DNA of 64,000 bases from Aliicoccus persicus (lineage in GTDB: Bacteria; Bacillota; Bacilli; Staphylococcales; Salinicoccaceae), in assembly GCF_900110815.1 (NCBI RefSeq), contig NZ_FOIT01000005.1, positions 50,256-114,255 on the forward strand. The letters are read 5' to 3'. The notes beneath the pieces are model-generated. The model was given only the letters and a program-made list of their open reading frames with translations. It was not told the DNA's origin and ran no database searches. Of the stretch, positions 26,286-32,402 are shown one piece after another. The position numbers and the translations under genes are program-made. The stretch's first letter is position 1, and each line of letters starts with the position of its first letter.

Positions 26286-26624
26286 ATGGCAGTTTGTCCA
26301 TATTGCAATCATAAATGGTCGTACAAGGAGCGATTGCTCGGCTATTCATTAAAATTACGCTCACGCATTCGTTGTAAAAACTGCAAGGAGTACCTGGAAC
26401 CTTCAAATTTATCTATCTTCTACGATATTCTTGCTGTCCTCGGTGTTGCTGCAATGATTTTATTTGTTATTCCGGTTCTCAGGTGGCCGATGGGCATTTC
26501 AATTGGTTTGAGTATTTTTATCTTGTTATTGTATGTATTTTTCTTCGTACCAAACACTGTCCGATTCAAAACATACACATACAGAAGAAACAAAGATTTC
26601 TATAAGAAGGGGAATAAGTGGTAA
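26286..26624 (+). CDS. CXXC-20-CXXC family membrane protein
   Basis: The 112-aa protein begins MAVCPYCNHKW and has CxxC pairs at C4/C7 and C30/C33, fitting the Firmicute family named for two CxxC motifs about 20 residues apart. Two hydrophobic helices follow (about 46-64 and 70-86), then a basic tail. The N-terminus probably binds zinc on the cytoplasmic side. I chose the ATG at 26286 with GAGGTGA upstream. Its stop overlaps the next start in TAATG, indicating translational coupling to the MutT gene. Confidence 0.8.
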   Translation: MAVCPYCNHKWSYKERLLGYSLKLRSRIRCKNCKEYLEPSNLSIFYDILAVLGVAAMILFVIPVLRWPMGISIGLSIFILLLYVFFFVPNTVRFKTYTYRRNKDFYKKGNKW

Positions 26625-27016
26625 TGAAGAAACAAATCATCGTTGTTGGTGCAGTGATTGTTAAAGACAATAAAATACTCTGTGCCCAACGTCCTGCAGA
26701 TAAAAACCTACCGCTAAAATGGGAGTTCCCTGGAGGAAAGGTTGAGAGAGGCGAATCTAAAGAGACCGCACTAATTAGAGAGTTAAAAGAAGAGATGGAT
26801 TGTACGATTGAAGTGATCGAACCGATTGAAACGACGGCTTATGAATATGATTTTGGAATTGTTGAGTTAACGACGTTCTATGTCAATATCGTCGATGGTG
26901 AGATTAAGCGACTTGAGCATAATGCACTCAAATGGGTGGAGCGTCAGGAAATTCATACACTTGACTGGGCACCGGCAGACATTCCTGCGATTAAAAAGAT
27001 TCAAAGTGATGTTTAA
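26624..27016 (+). CDS. Nudix (deoxy)nucleoside triphosphate pyrophosphohydrolase, MutT-like
   Basis: The 130-aa protein carries a full Nudix box at residues 37-59 (GGKVERGES, then RELKEE), following WEFPGG as in MutT. Enzymes of this group hydrolyse 8-oxo-dGTP or other abnormal nucleotides and so limit mutation. The ATG at 26624 shares bases with the upstream stop (TAATG); a GTG at 26618 is an alternative. No terminator in its own direction is visible after the stop: the hairpin at 27060-27079 has its U tract on the other strand. Confidence 0.87.
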   Translation: MKKQIIVVGAVIVKDNKILCAQRPADKNLPLKWEFPGGKVERGESKETALIRELKEEMDCTIEVIEPIETTAYEYDFGIVELTTFYVNIVDGEIKRLEHNALKWVERQEIHTLDWAPADIPAIKKIQSDV

Positions 27017-27049
27017 ATGTGTTGGGATAGTGTAATAGTAATAGTATAA

Positions 27050-27138
27050 AAAGAAAAAACTGCACCTGGACGGGTGCAGAAAAATAGGAGAAACTTTTTA
27101 TTTAGAAAATGGAATAGGTAGTTAATAATGAATTAACT
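27050..27138 (-). ncRNA. Candidate small RNA with intrinsic terminator
   Basis: No protein gene is on this strand between 25.9 and 29.7 kb, yet a complete transcription unit is visible: promoter at 27145-27173, expected start near 27138 and a terminator (CTGCACC / GGTGCAG stem at 27060-27079 followed on this strand by TTTTTTCTTTTT). The predicted RNA is about 90 nt. It has a 5' stem-loop (TAGTTAAT / ATTAACTA) and an unpaired UUUCUCCU (27086-27093) able to pair with Shine-Dalgarno sequences, the typical seed of regulatory RNAs in staphylococci. Existence is inferred from signals only. Confidence 0.55.
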
Positions 27139-27144
27139 ATTCTA

Positions 27145-27173
27145 AGTTTAGTCAATATTCTGACTAATTGCAA
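27145..27173 (-). promoter_or_regulatory. sRNA promoter
   Basis: On the reverse strand TTGCAA (27168-27173), a 17-bp spacer and TAAACT (27145-27150) form a good sigma-A promoter pointing toward the hairpin at 27060-27079. Confidence 0.6.
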
Positions 27174-27182
27174 GCGTTTTCT
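27168..27182. promoter_or_regulatory. CcpA cre site
   Basis: TTGCAAGCGTTTTCT fits the cre consensus WTGNAANCGNWNNCW at every defined position. It covers the -35 of the candidate sRNA promoter and lies 44 bp before the 54-aa membrane protein gene, so it could give catabolite control of either. Confidence 0.6.
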
Positions 27183-27225
27183 TAAATTTTCTTTCAAAAT
27201 TTTAAATATTTATGGAGGTACATAA

Positions 27226-27390
27226 ATGGAACTGATTAAATCACTGTTATCTTTTATATTTAAACTCGTGTTAATTTCTTCTGTAATCCTTGCAGCTGGC
27301 CTTGTTGTACTCGCTTATTTCCTTAAAAAAGATGTGGATGAAATTCGCAACTTCTCTAGAGAACTTAAAGATGAATTAAAAAATAATTAA
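27226..27390 (+). CDS. Single-helix small membrane protein (54 aa)
   Basis: I do not recognise this protein. It starts MELIKSLLSFIFKLVLISS, has one long hydrophobic helix (about residues 8-32) and an amphipathic charged tail ending LKDELKNN. GGAGG lies 8 nt before the ATG and a terminator follows the stop. Size and shape resemble small regulatory membrane proteins or type I toxins, but there is no overlapping antisense RNA; the candidate sRNA diverges about 90 bp upstream. A cre site precedes it. Confidence 0.7.
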   Translation: MELIKSLLSFIFKLVLISSVILAAGLVVLAYFLKKDVDEIRNFSRELKDELKNN

Positions 27391-27395
27391 CGTTT

Positions 27396-27430
27396 AGAAC
27401 TGAGGGTCTTTGATGCTCGGTTCTTTTTTT
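27396..27430 (+). terminator. Terminator of the 54-aa membrane protein gene
   Basis: AGAACTGAG / CTCGGTTCT stem (one wobble pair) followed by a T run. Confidence 0.8.
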
Positions 27431-27506
27431 GTATTGAAAAGCATAAATATGCTTGATAATATATAAAATATACATTAACTAAAAAAGAAAGTGTAGGTGA
27501 ATGTTT

Positions 27507-28364
27507 ATGGAGTGTCCCAGGTGTCATGAAACCGTATTTGATACCGATGTAATGTGTGGAAAGTGTGGCTACCGCTTTGATGTTGAACATGCAGAAGATT
27601 TCTCACGTGCAGTAGATGAATCGTCTCAAAATGATGCAACTGAAGTTGAGGCGGATCAATCGGAAGAAATAGCACCTAAAAACAAATCAACGCGCAACGA
27701 GAAACTAGATGCATTTCAACAAAAATCTCAGGAAACTTTTCAACGCATTGTATCGAGCAGCTTTGTAGAAGATTTAAAAAATCTCATTGGCAACGGTATT
27801 ACAAAGCCTAAAGCGACAAAAAATGGGTCATGGTTTGCAGCGATTCCAGCATCACTCGTGCTAATCAGTGCATTTATTTTATTGTATAGCTTGTTATTAT
27901 TCATTCCGATCACGAGCATGGATGCACACAGTATGTCGCGCATCGGCACAACTGGTCTCGGTACGTTTTCTTATGTATTACTCGGTCATCTGCTACTTTT
28001 TACACTTGGATTCATTTACCTGTTCATATTGAGCAAATTATTGTCTGATAAAAAATCGATGTTCTCAAAAATATTGTCTGACTATGCTGTATTTCTTATT
28101 CCTGTATTTCTCGTGTTACTATTCGCATGGCTGATGGTCATCGTTGGACTGGCTCTTGTCGGATTCGTCGTTTATCTTATTGGTGTCTTGCTACTGCTAG
28201 TAATTCCACTGTATGTGCTGTTTGATGCACCGCATACAAAATTGAAAATGGATACGTATCAATTTATAATCATATACATGATAATCGCGGGTGCACCGCT
28301 ATTCATCCCTGTTTGGATGATACTTGATCAGGCGTCTGTATTTTTCATGGGCGGTGTCCTGTAA
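27507..28364 (+). CDS. Zinc-ribbon Yip1-like membrane protein, second copy
   Basis: The 285-aa protein has a zinc ribbon at its start (C3, C6, C17, C20, the same spacing as the protein at 24.2 kb), an acidic linker (about residues 25-90), and from about 110 five hydrophobic helices of Yip1 type. The shared domain order and FVEDLKNLIGNG, which parallels FFKDTVGFLKVS in the other copy, make the two paralogues. Function unknown. I start it at the ATG at 27507, six bases after AGGTGA, rather than the ATG at 27501 that abuts that site. Confidence 0.8.
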   Translation: MECPRCHETVFDTDVMCGKCGYRFDVEHAEDFSRAVDESSQNDATEVEADQSEEIAPKNKSTRNEKLDAFQQKSQETFQRIVSSSFVEDLKNLIGNGITKPKATKNGSWFAAIPASLVLISAFILLYSLLLFIPITSMDAHSMSRIGTTGLGTFSYVLLGHLLLFTLGFIYLFILSKLLSDKKSMFSKILSDYAVFLIPVFLVLLFAWLMVIVGLALVGFVVYLIGVLLLLVIPLYVLFDAPHTKLKMDTYQFIIIYMIIAGAPLFIPVWMILDQASVFFMGGVL

Positions 28365-28380
28365 TGATTTTATTTTATAC

Positions 28381-28409
28381 TTGAAAACTATTGGGAAATC
28401 GTGTAATAT
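28381..28409 (+). promoter_or_regulatory. Promoter of rpmG
   Basis: TTGAAA (28381-28386), a 17-bp spacer and TAATAT (28404-28409) predict a start near 28416, giving a leader of about 130 nt. Confidence 0.75.
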
Positions 28410-28415
28410 ACTTAA

Positions 28416-28547
28416 GTGCGCGAAATTAATAGTTTCGGTTCTTATTTTCATTCATTACGAATGATCAACTGGCCAGTTGAATTGGCAACCATGCCTGAAT
28501 ACACGATTTACCGAAACCTTTTATGAACCTATAAAGGAGAGAGACAT
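28416..28547 (+). promoter_or_regulatory. Structured 5' leader of rpmG
   Basis: GTTTCGGT (28432-28439) can pair with ACCGAAAC (28510-28517), closing a domain that contains TCATTC / GAATGA and GCCA / TGGC stems. An alternative pairing of the overlapping GGTTC with GAACC just before the ribosome-binding site is also possible. The arrangement suggests post-transcriptional control, for instance by a ribosomal protein. No known riboswitch is recognised. Confidence 0.45.
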
Positions 28548-28697
28548 ATGAGAGTCAATGTGACATTAGCTTGTACTGAATGTGGTGACCGTAACTACAT
28601 CACAACTAAAAACAAGAGAACAAATCCTGAGCGTATTGAAATGAGAAAATACTGCCCAAGATTAAACAAGTACACGTTACACCGTGAAACGAAGTAA
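28548..28697 (+). CDS. rpmG: 50S ribosomal protein L33
   Basis: The 49-aa protein begins [17 protein letters not shown] and ends TLHRETK, matching bacterial L33 of the MRVN type found in Bacillus and Staphylococcus. Cysteines at 9, 12 and 36 remain of the possible zinc-binding set; the fourth position is not Cys. It sits in the large ribosomal subunit near the E site. AAAGGAGAG precedes the ATG. Expression is from its own promoter with a long folded leader and a strong terminator. Confidence 0.95.
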   Translation: MRVNVTLACTECGDRNYITTKNKRTNPERIEMRKYCPRLNKYTLHRETK

Positions 28698-28706
28698 TTG
28701 TTTTCT

Positions 28707-28746
28707 ATCCTCATCTATCGTTATTCGATAGATGGGGATTTTTATT
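28707..28746 (+). terminator. Terminator of rpmG
   Basis: A 14-bp stem (ATCCTCATCTATCG / CGATAGATGGGGAT, one wobble pair) is followed by TTTTTATTTG. Confidence 0.9.
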
Positions 28747-28833
28747 TGAATTCTTTGAACAATCGTATATGTCCGTCTCAACTATGATATATTTATTAGT
28801 AGATTAATGTTTACATAGGGAGAGTATAGATTT

Positions 28834-29706
28834 ATGACGACAATTTTAGATGGTAAAAAAGTTGCCGCAGCAGTCGGCGAAAAAGTAAAGACTGCGCTAG
28901 AGCTTTCAGAAAAGCATGGTATTAAACCGAAAATTGCATTTGTTCGTATCGGTGACTTATCAGATTCAATTGCTTATGAAAATTCTGCAAAACGTTTATT
29001 TGGTAAGTTTGGTATCGAAGCAGAGCAGCATCACTTCCCAGCAGATGTTTCACTTCGCCAATTTTTAAATCGCTTCAGAGAAATTAACCAAGACTATTCG
29101 GTAAACGGTATCCTACTGCTTCAGCCTGTGCCTGATCACATCGATATGAAGCGTGTGATTGAAATTATGAACCCGGTTAAAGATATCGACGGTATTACGC
29201 CGATGAACATGGGTAAAGTAATCACGGGTGAAAAAGACCGACTTGAGCCATGTACACCAGCAGGTGTGATTGAAATGCTCGATTACTATGATATTCCGCT
29301 TGAAGGAAAAAAAGTAACAATCGTTGGTGCGAGTAACGTTGTCGGTAAACCACTATCGATTTTAATGATGAACCGCGGCGCAACAGTGACGGTATGTAAT
29401 GTACATACACCAGACCTCGTTGCCGAAACGAAAAATTCAGATGTTATCGTCAGTGCGGCCGGCGTCGTGAATCTGATTCGCGAAGAGCACGTCAAAGAAG
29501 GCGCAGTGATTGTCGACGTTGGTATCAACGTGAATGACGATGGTAAAATCGTTGGCGACGTTGACTTTGAAGGCGTTAAAGATAAGTGTTCATTCATCTC
29601 ACCAGTACCAGGTGGTGCAGGGTCTGTAACATCATCATTACTCGTCTATCAGTTAATGCTCGCAACAGACTTCCAGAAAGAACCGGTACTTTTCTTAGAA
29701 AGTTAA
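28834..29706 (+). CDS. folD: Divergent FolD-like methylene-THF dehydrogenase/cyclohydrolase
   Basis: The 290-aa protein has the FolD fold: an N-terminal catalytic domain, the conserved KDIDGITPMNMGK (117-129), CTPAGVIEML, a Rossmann segment GASNVVGKP and a late PVPGGAGSVT. Canonical FolD interconverts methylene-, methenyl- and formyl-tetrahydrofolate. Here the region that should read Y-x-x-x-K reads Y48-E-N-S-A52-K53, so the catalytic lysine position holds Ala with Lys one residue later. The usual QLPLP reads LQPVP. The aspartate D119 is kept. It resembles divergent FolD-like proteins of clostridia more than the standard staphylococcal enzyme. It may be a second FolD with altered activity. 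GGGAG precedes the ATG. Confidence 0.8.
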   Translation: MTTILDGKKVAAAVGEKVKTALELSEKHGIKPKIAFVRIGDLSDSIAYENSAKRLFGKFGIEAEQHHFPADVSLRQFLNRFREINQDYSVNGILLLQPVPDHIDMKRVIEIMNPVKDIDGITPMNMGKVITGEKDRLEPCTPAGVIEMLDYYDIPLEGKKVTIVGASNVVGKPLSILMMNRGATVTVCNVHTPDLVAETKNSDVIVSAAGVVNLIREEHVKEGAVIVDVGINVNDDGKIVGDVDFEGVKDKCSFISPVPGGAGSVTSSLLVYQLMLATDFQKEPVLFLES

Positions 29707-29717
29707 TGATATTAAAG

Positions 29718-29755
29718 CAGTTGCCAATCATATGTGATTGGCAACTGTTTTTTTA
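29718..29755 (+). terminator. Terminator after the FolD-like gene
   Basis: A perfect 13-bp stem (CAGTTGCCAATCA / TGATTGGCAACTG, 4-nt loop) is followed by seven to eight T residues. Confidence 0.92.
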
Positions 29756-30142
29756 TGTGAGCGTAATATTCAAAATATCCAAGAACGGTATAAAGACAAG
29801 TGAGTCTTGGGCACTATCCTGCGTTTGTTTTTCTCCAATTAAAATCATACTCCACGTATCGACGCGAACCACTTTCAGTTGGATGAAGTATCGTCTGCCG
29901 TCGTAATAATATTCGATGCGCACGGGTCTTTTATCTTTTAAGGCGTAGTTTAACACGCGATTCATCTCATCTATACGATCGTCGGAAAGCTCCGGCCGTT
30001 CAATTTTCGTCTGTGCGTCCACCATCTTTGCAACATTTTCAAATTGTTCAGGCATCGTTGCAAATGGGGCCCACTTAATCATGCCTCGACCTCTCGGTAT
30101 ATTCGAATTGAGTTCTGCCTGCGACATTGTTCTGTAGTCCAA
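29753..30142 (-). CDS. YolD-like protein, SOS-controlled
   Basis: The 129-aa protein shows the YolD signature PRGRGMIKWAPFATMPEQFE near residues 16-35 and the C-terminal RPVRIEYYYDGRRYFI block. YolD proteins are usually encoded beside Y-family DNA polymerases (UmuC-like) in Firmicutes and are thought to act with them in the SOS response. No polymerase is next to this copy. The start appears to be the TTG at 30142 with AGGTG upstream; the ATG at 30127 lacks a ribosome-binding site. A LexA box lies in its promoter. Confidence 0.85.
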   Translation of the reverse strand: MDYRTMSQAELNSNIPRGRGMIKWAPFATMPEQFENVAKMVDAQTKIERPELSDDRIDEMNRVLNYALKDKRPVRIEYYYDGRRYFIQLKVVRVDTWSMILIGEKQTQDSAQDSLVFIPFLDILNITLT

Positions 30143-30179
30143 TTACAACACCTACTTCTTCTGAAAATTATGTACACTC

Positions 30180-30208
30180 ATTATACGAACATACGTTCGA
30201 TAAATCAA
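30180..30208 (-). promoter_or_regulatory. LexA-controlled promoter of the YolD gene
   Basis: On the reverse strand TTGATT (30203-30208), a 17-bp spacer and perfect TATAAT (30180-30185) enclose CGAACATACGTTCG (30186-30199 on the forward strand), which matches the Gram-positive LexA box CGAACRNRYGTTYC. The operator sits inside the promoter, ideal for repression. Confidence 0.85.
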
Positions 30209-30276
30209 CTCAATTATTTAAATTCTTGTCGTAAACTGTCATAATAGATAGAGATAAATAGGGCGGAGGTCATACT

Positions 30277-31278
30277 ATGCGTGGATTGATTGGAAGTTAT
30301 ACAAAAGCTGAAGGACAAGGCATCTATGCGTTTGAATTAAAGGATAAAAGAATAGAAAATGTGAGTGTCGCAGTGCAGACTGCAGATGCGACGTATCTGA
30401 CTGTTGCGGGTGATTATATCTATGCTGTTTACCGTGAAAATGGTGTGGCAGGTGTGCGCACATTTAAAATAGTGGATGATTCACTGCAGCTCGAACAGGT
30501 CGGCGAATGCTTAAATGACAGTGATTCCGGGTGTTATTTGGCAGTCGTTGGCGATGGGAAGTATCTCGTTGATTCTGGATATGCTTCAGGAGAAATAAGA
30601 TTGTATGCGATTCGAGATCACGTGGTGACAAAAGTGCTCGACACATTTCAAATCGAAGGCAGTGGGCCGCACGAGCGACAAGATGCTGCACATGCACATT
30701 TCGTGGATGAGACACCAGATGGCAGATATTTAGTTGCAGTCGATCTCGGCGCCGATAAAGTCGTCACACTAAAAATCGAAGATGAACGATTGATGTTCGT
30801 TTCGGAGTATGTGACACCAGCGGGCAGTGGACCGAGACACATTCGCTTTAGTCCATGTGGACGCTATGCGTATGTGTTTACGGAGTTATCAAATGAAATT
30901 ATCGTGCTCGGTTATGAAGATGGCGTGTTCGAATCGCTGGCAACATATAGCACGTTACCAGCAGACTTTGATGGCCATTCACAAGGTGCCGCGGTCCGTT
31001 TATCGGATGGGTATTTATATGCATCAAACCGCGGCCACAACTCGATTGCAGTGTTTGAACTAATCGATGGTGGTGCAGATTTGAAACTTATTGAGATTGA
31101 ACAGACACGCGGAGACTGGCCGAGAGACTTTAACATCACACCGGATGGCGAGACACTTGTTGTGGCGCATGAGCGGTCACATGAAATTTCAGTGTTTGAA
31201 ATTGGTGAGTCGGGACAGTTAACATTTATGGAGAACACCGCACGTGCCGATGAAGGTGTGTTTGTCACGTTCGTATGA
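30277..31278 (+). CDS. Lactonase family protein (6-phosphogluconolactonase type)
   Basis: The 333-aa protein belongs to the seven-bladed beta-propeller lactonases (YkgB/Pgl type). Family landmarks are GSYTKAEGQGIY at the start, HAHFVDETPDGRYLVAVDLGADKV, GSGPRHIRFSPCGRYAYV and GHNSIAVFEL. Members may hydrolyse 6-phosphogluconolactone in the oxidative pentose phosphate path, though activity varies. GGAGGT precedes the ATG. The next gene starts within its stop codon. Confidence 0.88.
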   Translation: MRGLIGSYTKAEGQGIYAFELKDKRIENVSVAVQTADATYLTVAGDYIYAVYRENGVAGVRTFKIVDDSLQLEQVGECLNDSDSGCYLAVVGDGKYLVDSGYASGEIRLYAIRDHVVTKVLDTFQIEGSGPHERQDAAHAHFVDETPDGRYLVAVDLGADKVVTLKIEDERLMFVSEYVTPAGSGPRHIRFSPCGRYAYVFTELSNEIIVLGYEDGVFESLATYSTLPADFDGHSQGAAVRLSDGYLYASNRGHNSIAVFELIDGGADLKLIEIEQTRGDWPRDFNITPDGETLVVAHERSHEISVFEIGESGQLTFMENTARADEGVFVTFV

Positions 31279-31565
31279 GGAAGAAGTATGTTGTAATTAC
31301 TGTATTGGTGGTTGTCTTTATCTTGTTGTTGTCACTGCCGATTGTTGATCGCACGAGCGATTCCGAGCGCGTGATTGTCGACTACACAACGCGCGACATC
31401 ATCCACCCAAACTGCTTTGACCAAGCAGAAGGCATCACAAACAATGTTGACGAGATGTCACTTTCCACTGCGCGCGATTATCACGAGATGGAAATCCGGG
31501 ACGAATGCTCGGTTGAGCGCCTGCCTGAAGGGAAAACATCGCTGTTGATGAAGATTTTTGAGTAA
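31275..31565 (+). CDS. Small exported or membrane-anchored protein (96 aa)
   Basis: No family recognised. The 96-aa protein has an N-terminal hydrophobic segment (residues 5-24) that should anchor it or act as a signal, then an acidic outer part with two cysteines (in HPNCFDQ and RDECSVE) that could form a disulfide. It overlaps the lactonase stop in ATGA, so it is translationally coupled to it. A terminator follows directly. Confidence 0.65.
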   Translation: MRKKYVVITVLVVVFILLLSLPIVDRTSDSERVIVDYTTRDIIHPNCFDQAEGITNNVDEMSLSTARDYHEMEIRDECSVERLPEGKTSLLMKIFE

Positions 31566-31589
31566 ACCCACTTGAAGAGTGGGTTTTTT
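31565..31589 (+). terminator. Terminator after the lactonase operon
   Basis: AACCCACT / AGTGGGTT stem with a 5-nt loop followed by a T run. Confidence 0.88.
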
Positions 31590-31599
31590 GTTGGCTATC

Positions 31600-31996
31600 G
31601 TGTCAATGAGAGTTGCACACTGACGCGCATATGGGTTTGCGTTCCAATGAGCCTCGCTCACAGACACGCAGGTTGATTTACGTGCCAATGAAACTTGTTC
31701 ACAGACACGCAGATTGATTTGCGTGCCAATGAGACTTGTTCACAGACACGCAGATTGATTTAAGCGCCAATGAGAGTCGCTCACAGACGCGCAAACGGAT
31801 TTACGCGTCAATGAGACTCGCTCACGGACACACAAACGGATTTACGCGTCAATGAGACTCGCTCACAGACACGCAGATTGATTTGCGTTCCAATGAAACT
31901 CGCTCACTGACACGCAGATTGATTTGCGTTCCAATGAAACTTGCTCACAGACACACAAACGGATTTACGTTCCAATGAGCCTCGCTCATAGTCCCG
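31600..31996. repeat. 41-bp tandem repeat array, ten units
   Basis: Units begin at 31612, 31653, 31694, 31735, 31776, 31817, 31858, 31899, 31940 and 31981, an exact 41-bp period with no indels. Each contains CTCGCTCAC or CTTGTTCAC, then ACACGCA, a spacer of about 8 nt, TGCGT and CCAATGA. Some units vary on both sides of the ACGCA / TGCGT arms together (for example GACGCG with CGCGTC near 31787-31810). It fills the gap between converging genes. Confidence 0.93.
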
Positions 31997-32008
31997 ATAG
32001 ACCCACAA

Positions 32009-32047
32009 AACCAAAAAACCACCCCAAAATCCAACTTTGGGGTGGGA
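32009..32047 (-). terminator. Terminator of the small acetyltransferase gene
   Basis: A perfect 10-bp stem (CCACCCCAAA / TTTGGGGTGG) is followed on the reverse strand by TTTTTTGG. Confidence 0.85.
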
Positions 32048-32078
32048 TTTCGGGGTGGTTCTCACACAACACAAACAA

Positions 32079-32339
32079 CTACATTCTCACATCGTCAAAT
32101 TCTTTGTGGCGAATGACTGGCGGTACATATGGGCATGTGCCTTTTACTTTTTTGCCTTCAGCACGTGCCATCGAGACGGCTTCGAGCACTAACTCTTTCG
32201 CGAGTCCTTGCCCGCGTTCTTCCGGCTTGGTGAATGTCGCCGTAATATCGAGGTGATTGTCGTACTCATCATAGATTAAATAAGCGATTTCTTCGTTTTC
32301 TTTAAAAATCGATAAACGTCCATCTGATTTTTGTATCAT
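32079..32339 (-). CDS. Small GNAT-like N-acetyltransferase (YjdJ type)
   Basis: The 86-aa protein is the minimal GNAT-like fold of the COG2388/YjdJ group: beta strands around EIAYLIYDEYDNHLDITATFTKPEERGQGLAKELV, where RGQGLA is the acetyl-CoA pyrophosphate loop, and a late GTCPYVPPVIRHKEF. The substrate is unknown. The ATG at 32339 has GGAGG nine bases upstream; the frame extends to a TTG at 32348 that abuts that site. Confidence 0.85.
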   Translation of the reverse strand: MIQKSDGRLSIFKENEEIAYLIYDEYDNHLDITATFTKPEERGQGLAKELVLEAVSMARAEGKKVKGTCPYVPPVIRHKEFDDVRM

Positions 32340-32402
32340 CTGACTCAACCTCCTTCAAATTAAACGAATTTATAAAACCATTCAAACCAGCTCACCGATA
32401 AA

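Noticed and set aside
27060-27079. Terminator of the MutT gene
   Set aside because: On the forward strand the stem is followed by A residues; the U tract is on the reverse strand.
27226-27390. Classical type I toxin-antitoxin pair
   Set aside because: The candidate sRNA diverges upstream and does not overlap the peptide gene or its 3' end, so the usual antisense arrangement is missing.
28834-29706. folD as the ordinary purine-operon copy
   Set aside because: The key lysine position is altered and no pur genes adjoin it, so I treat it as a divergent member.
31600-31996. CRISPR array
   Set aside because: The 41-bp units are contiguous with no unique spacers, and no cas genes are nearby.
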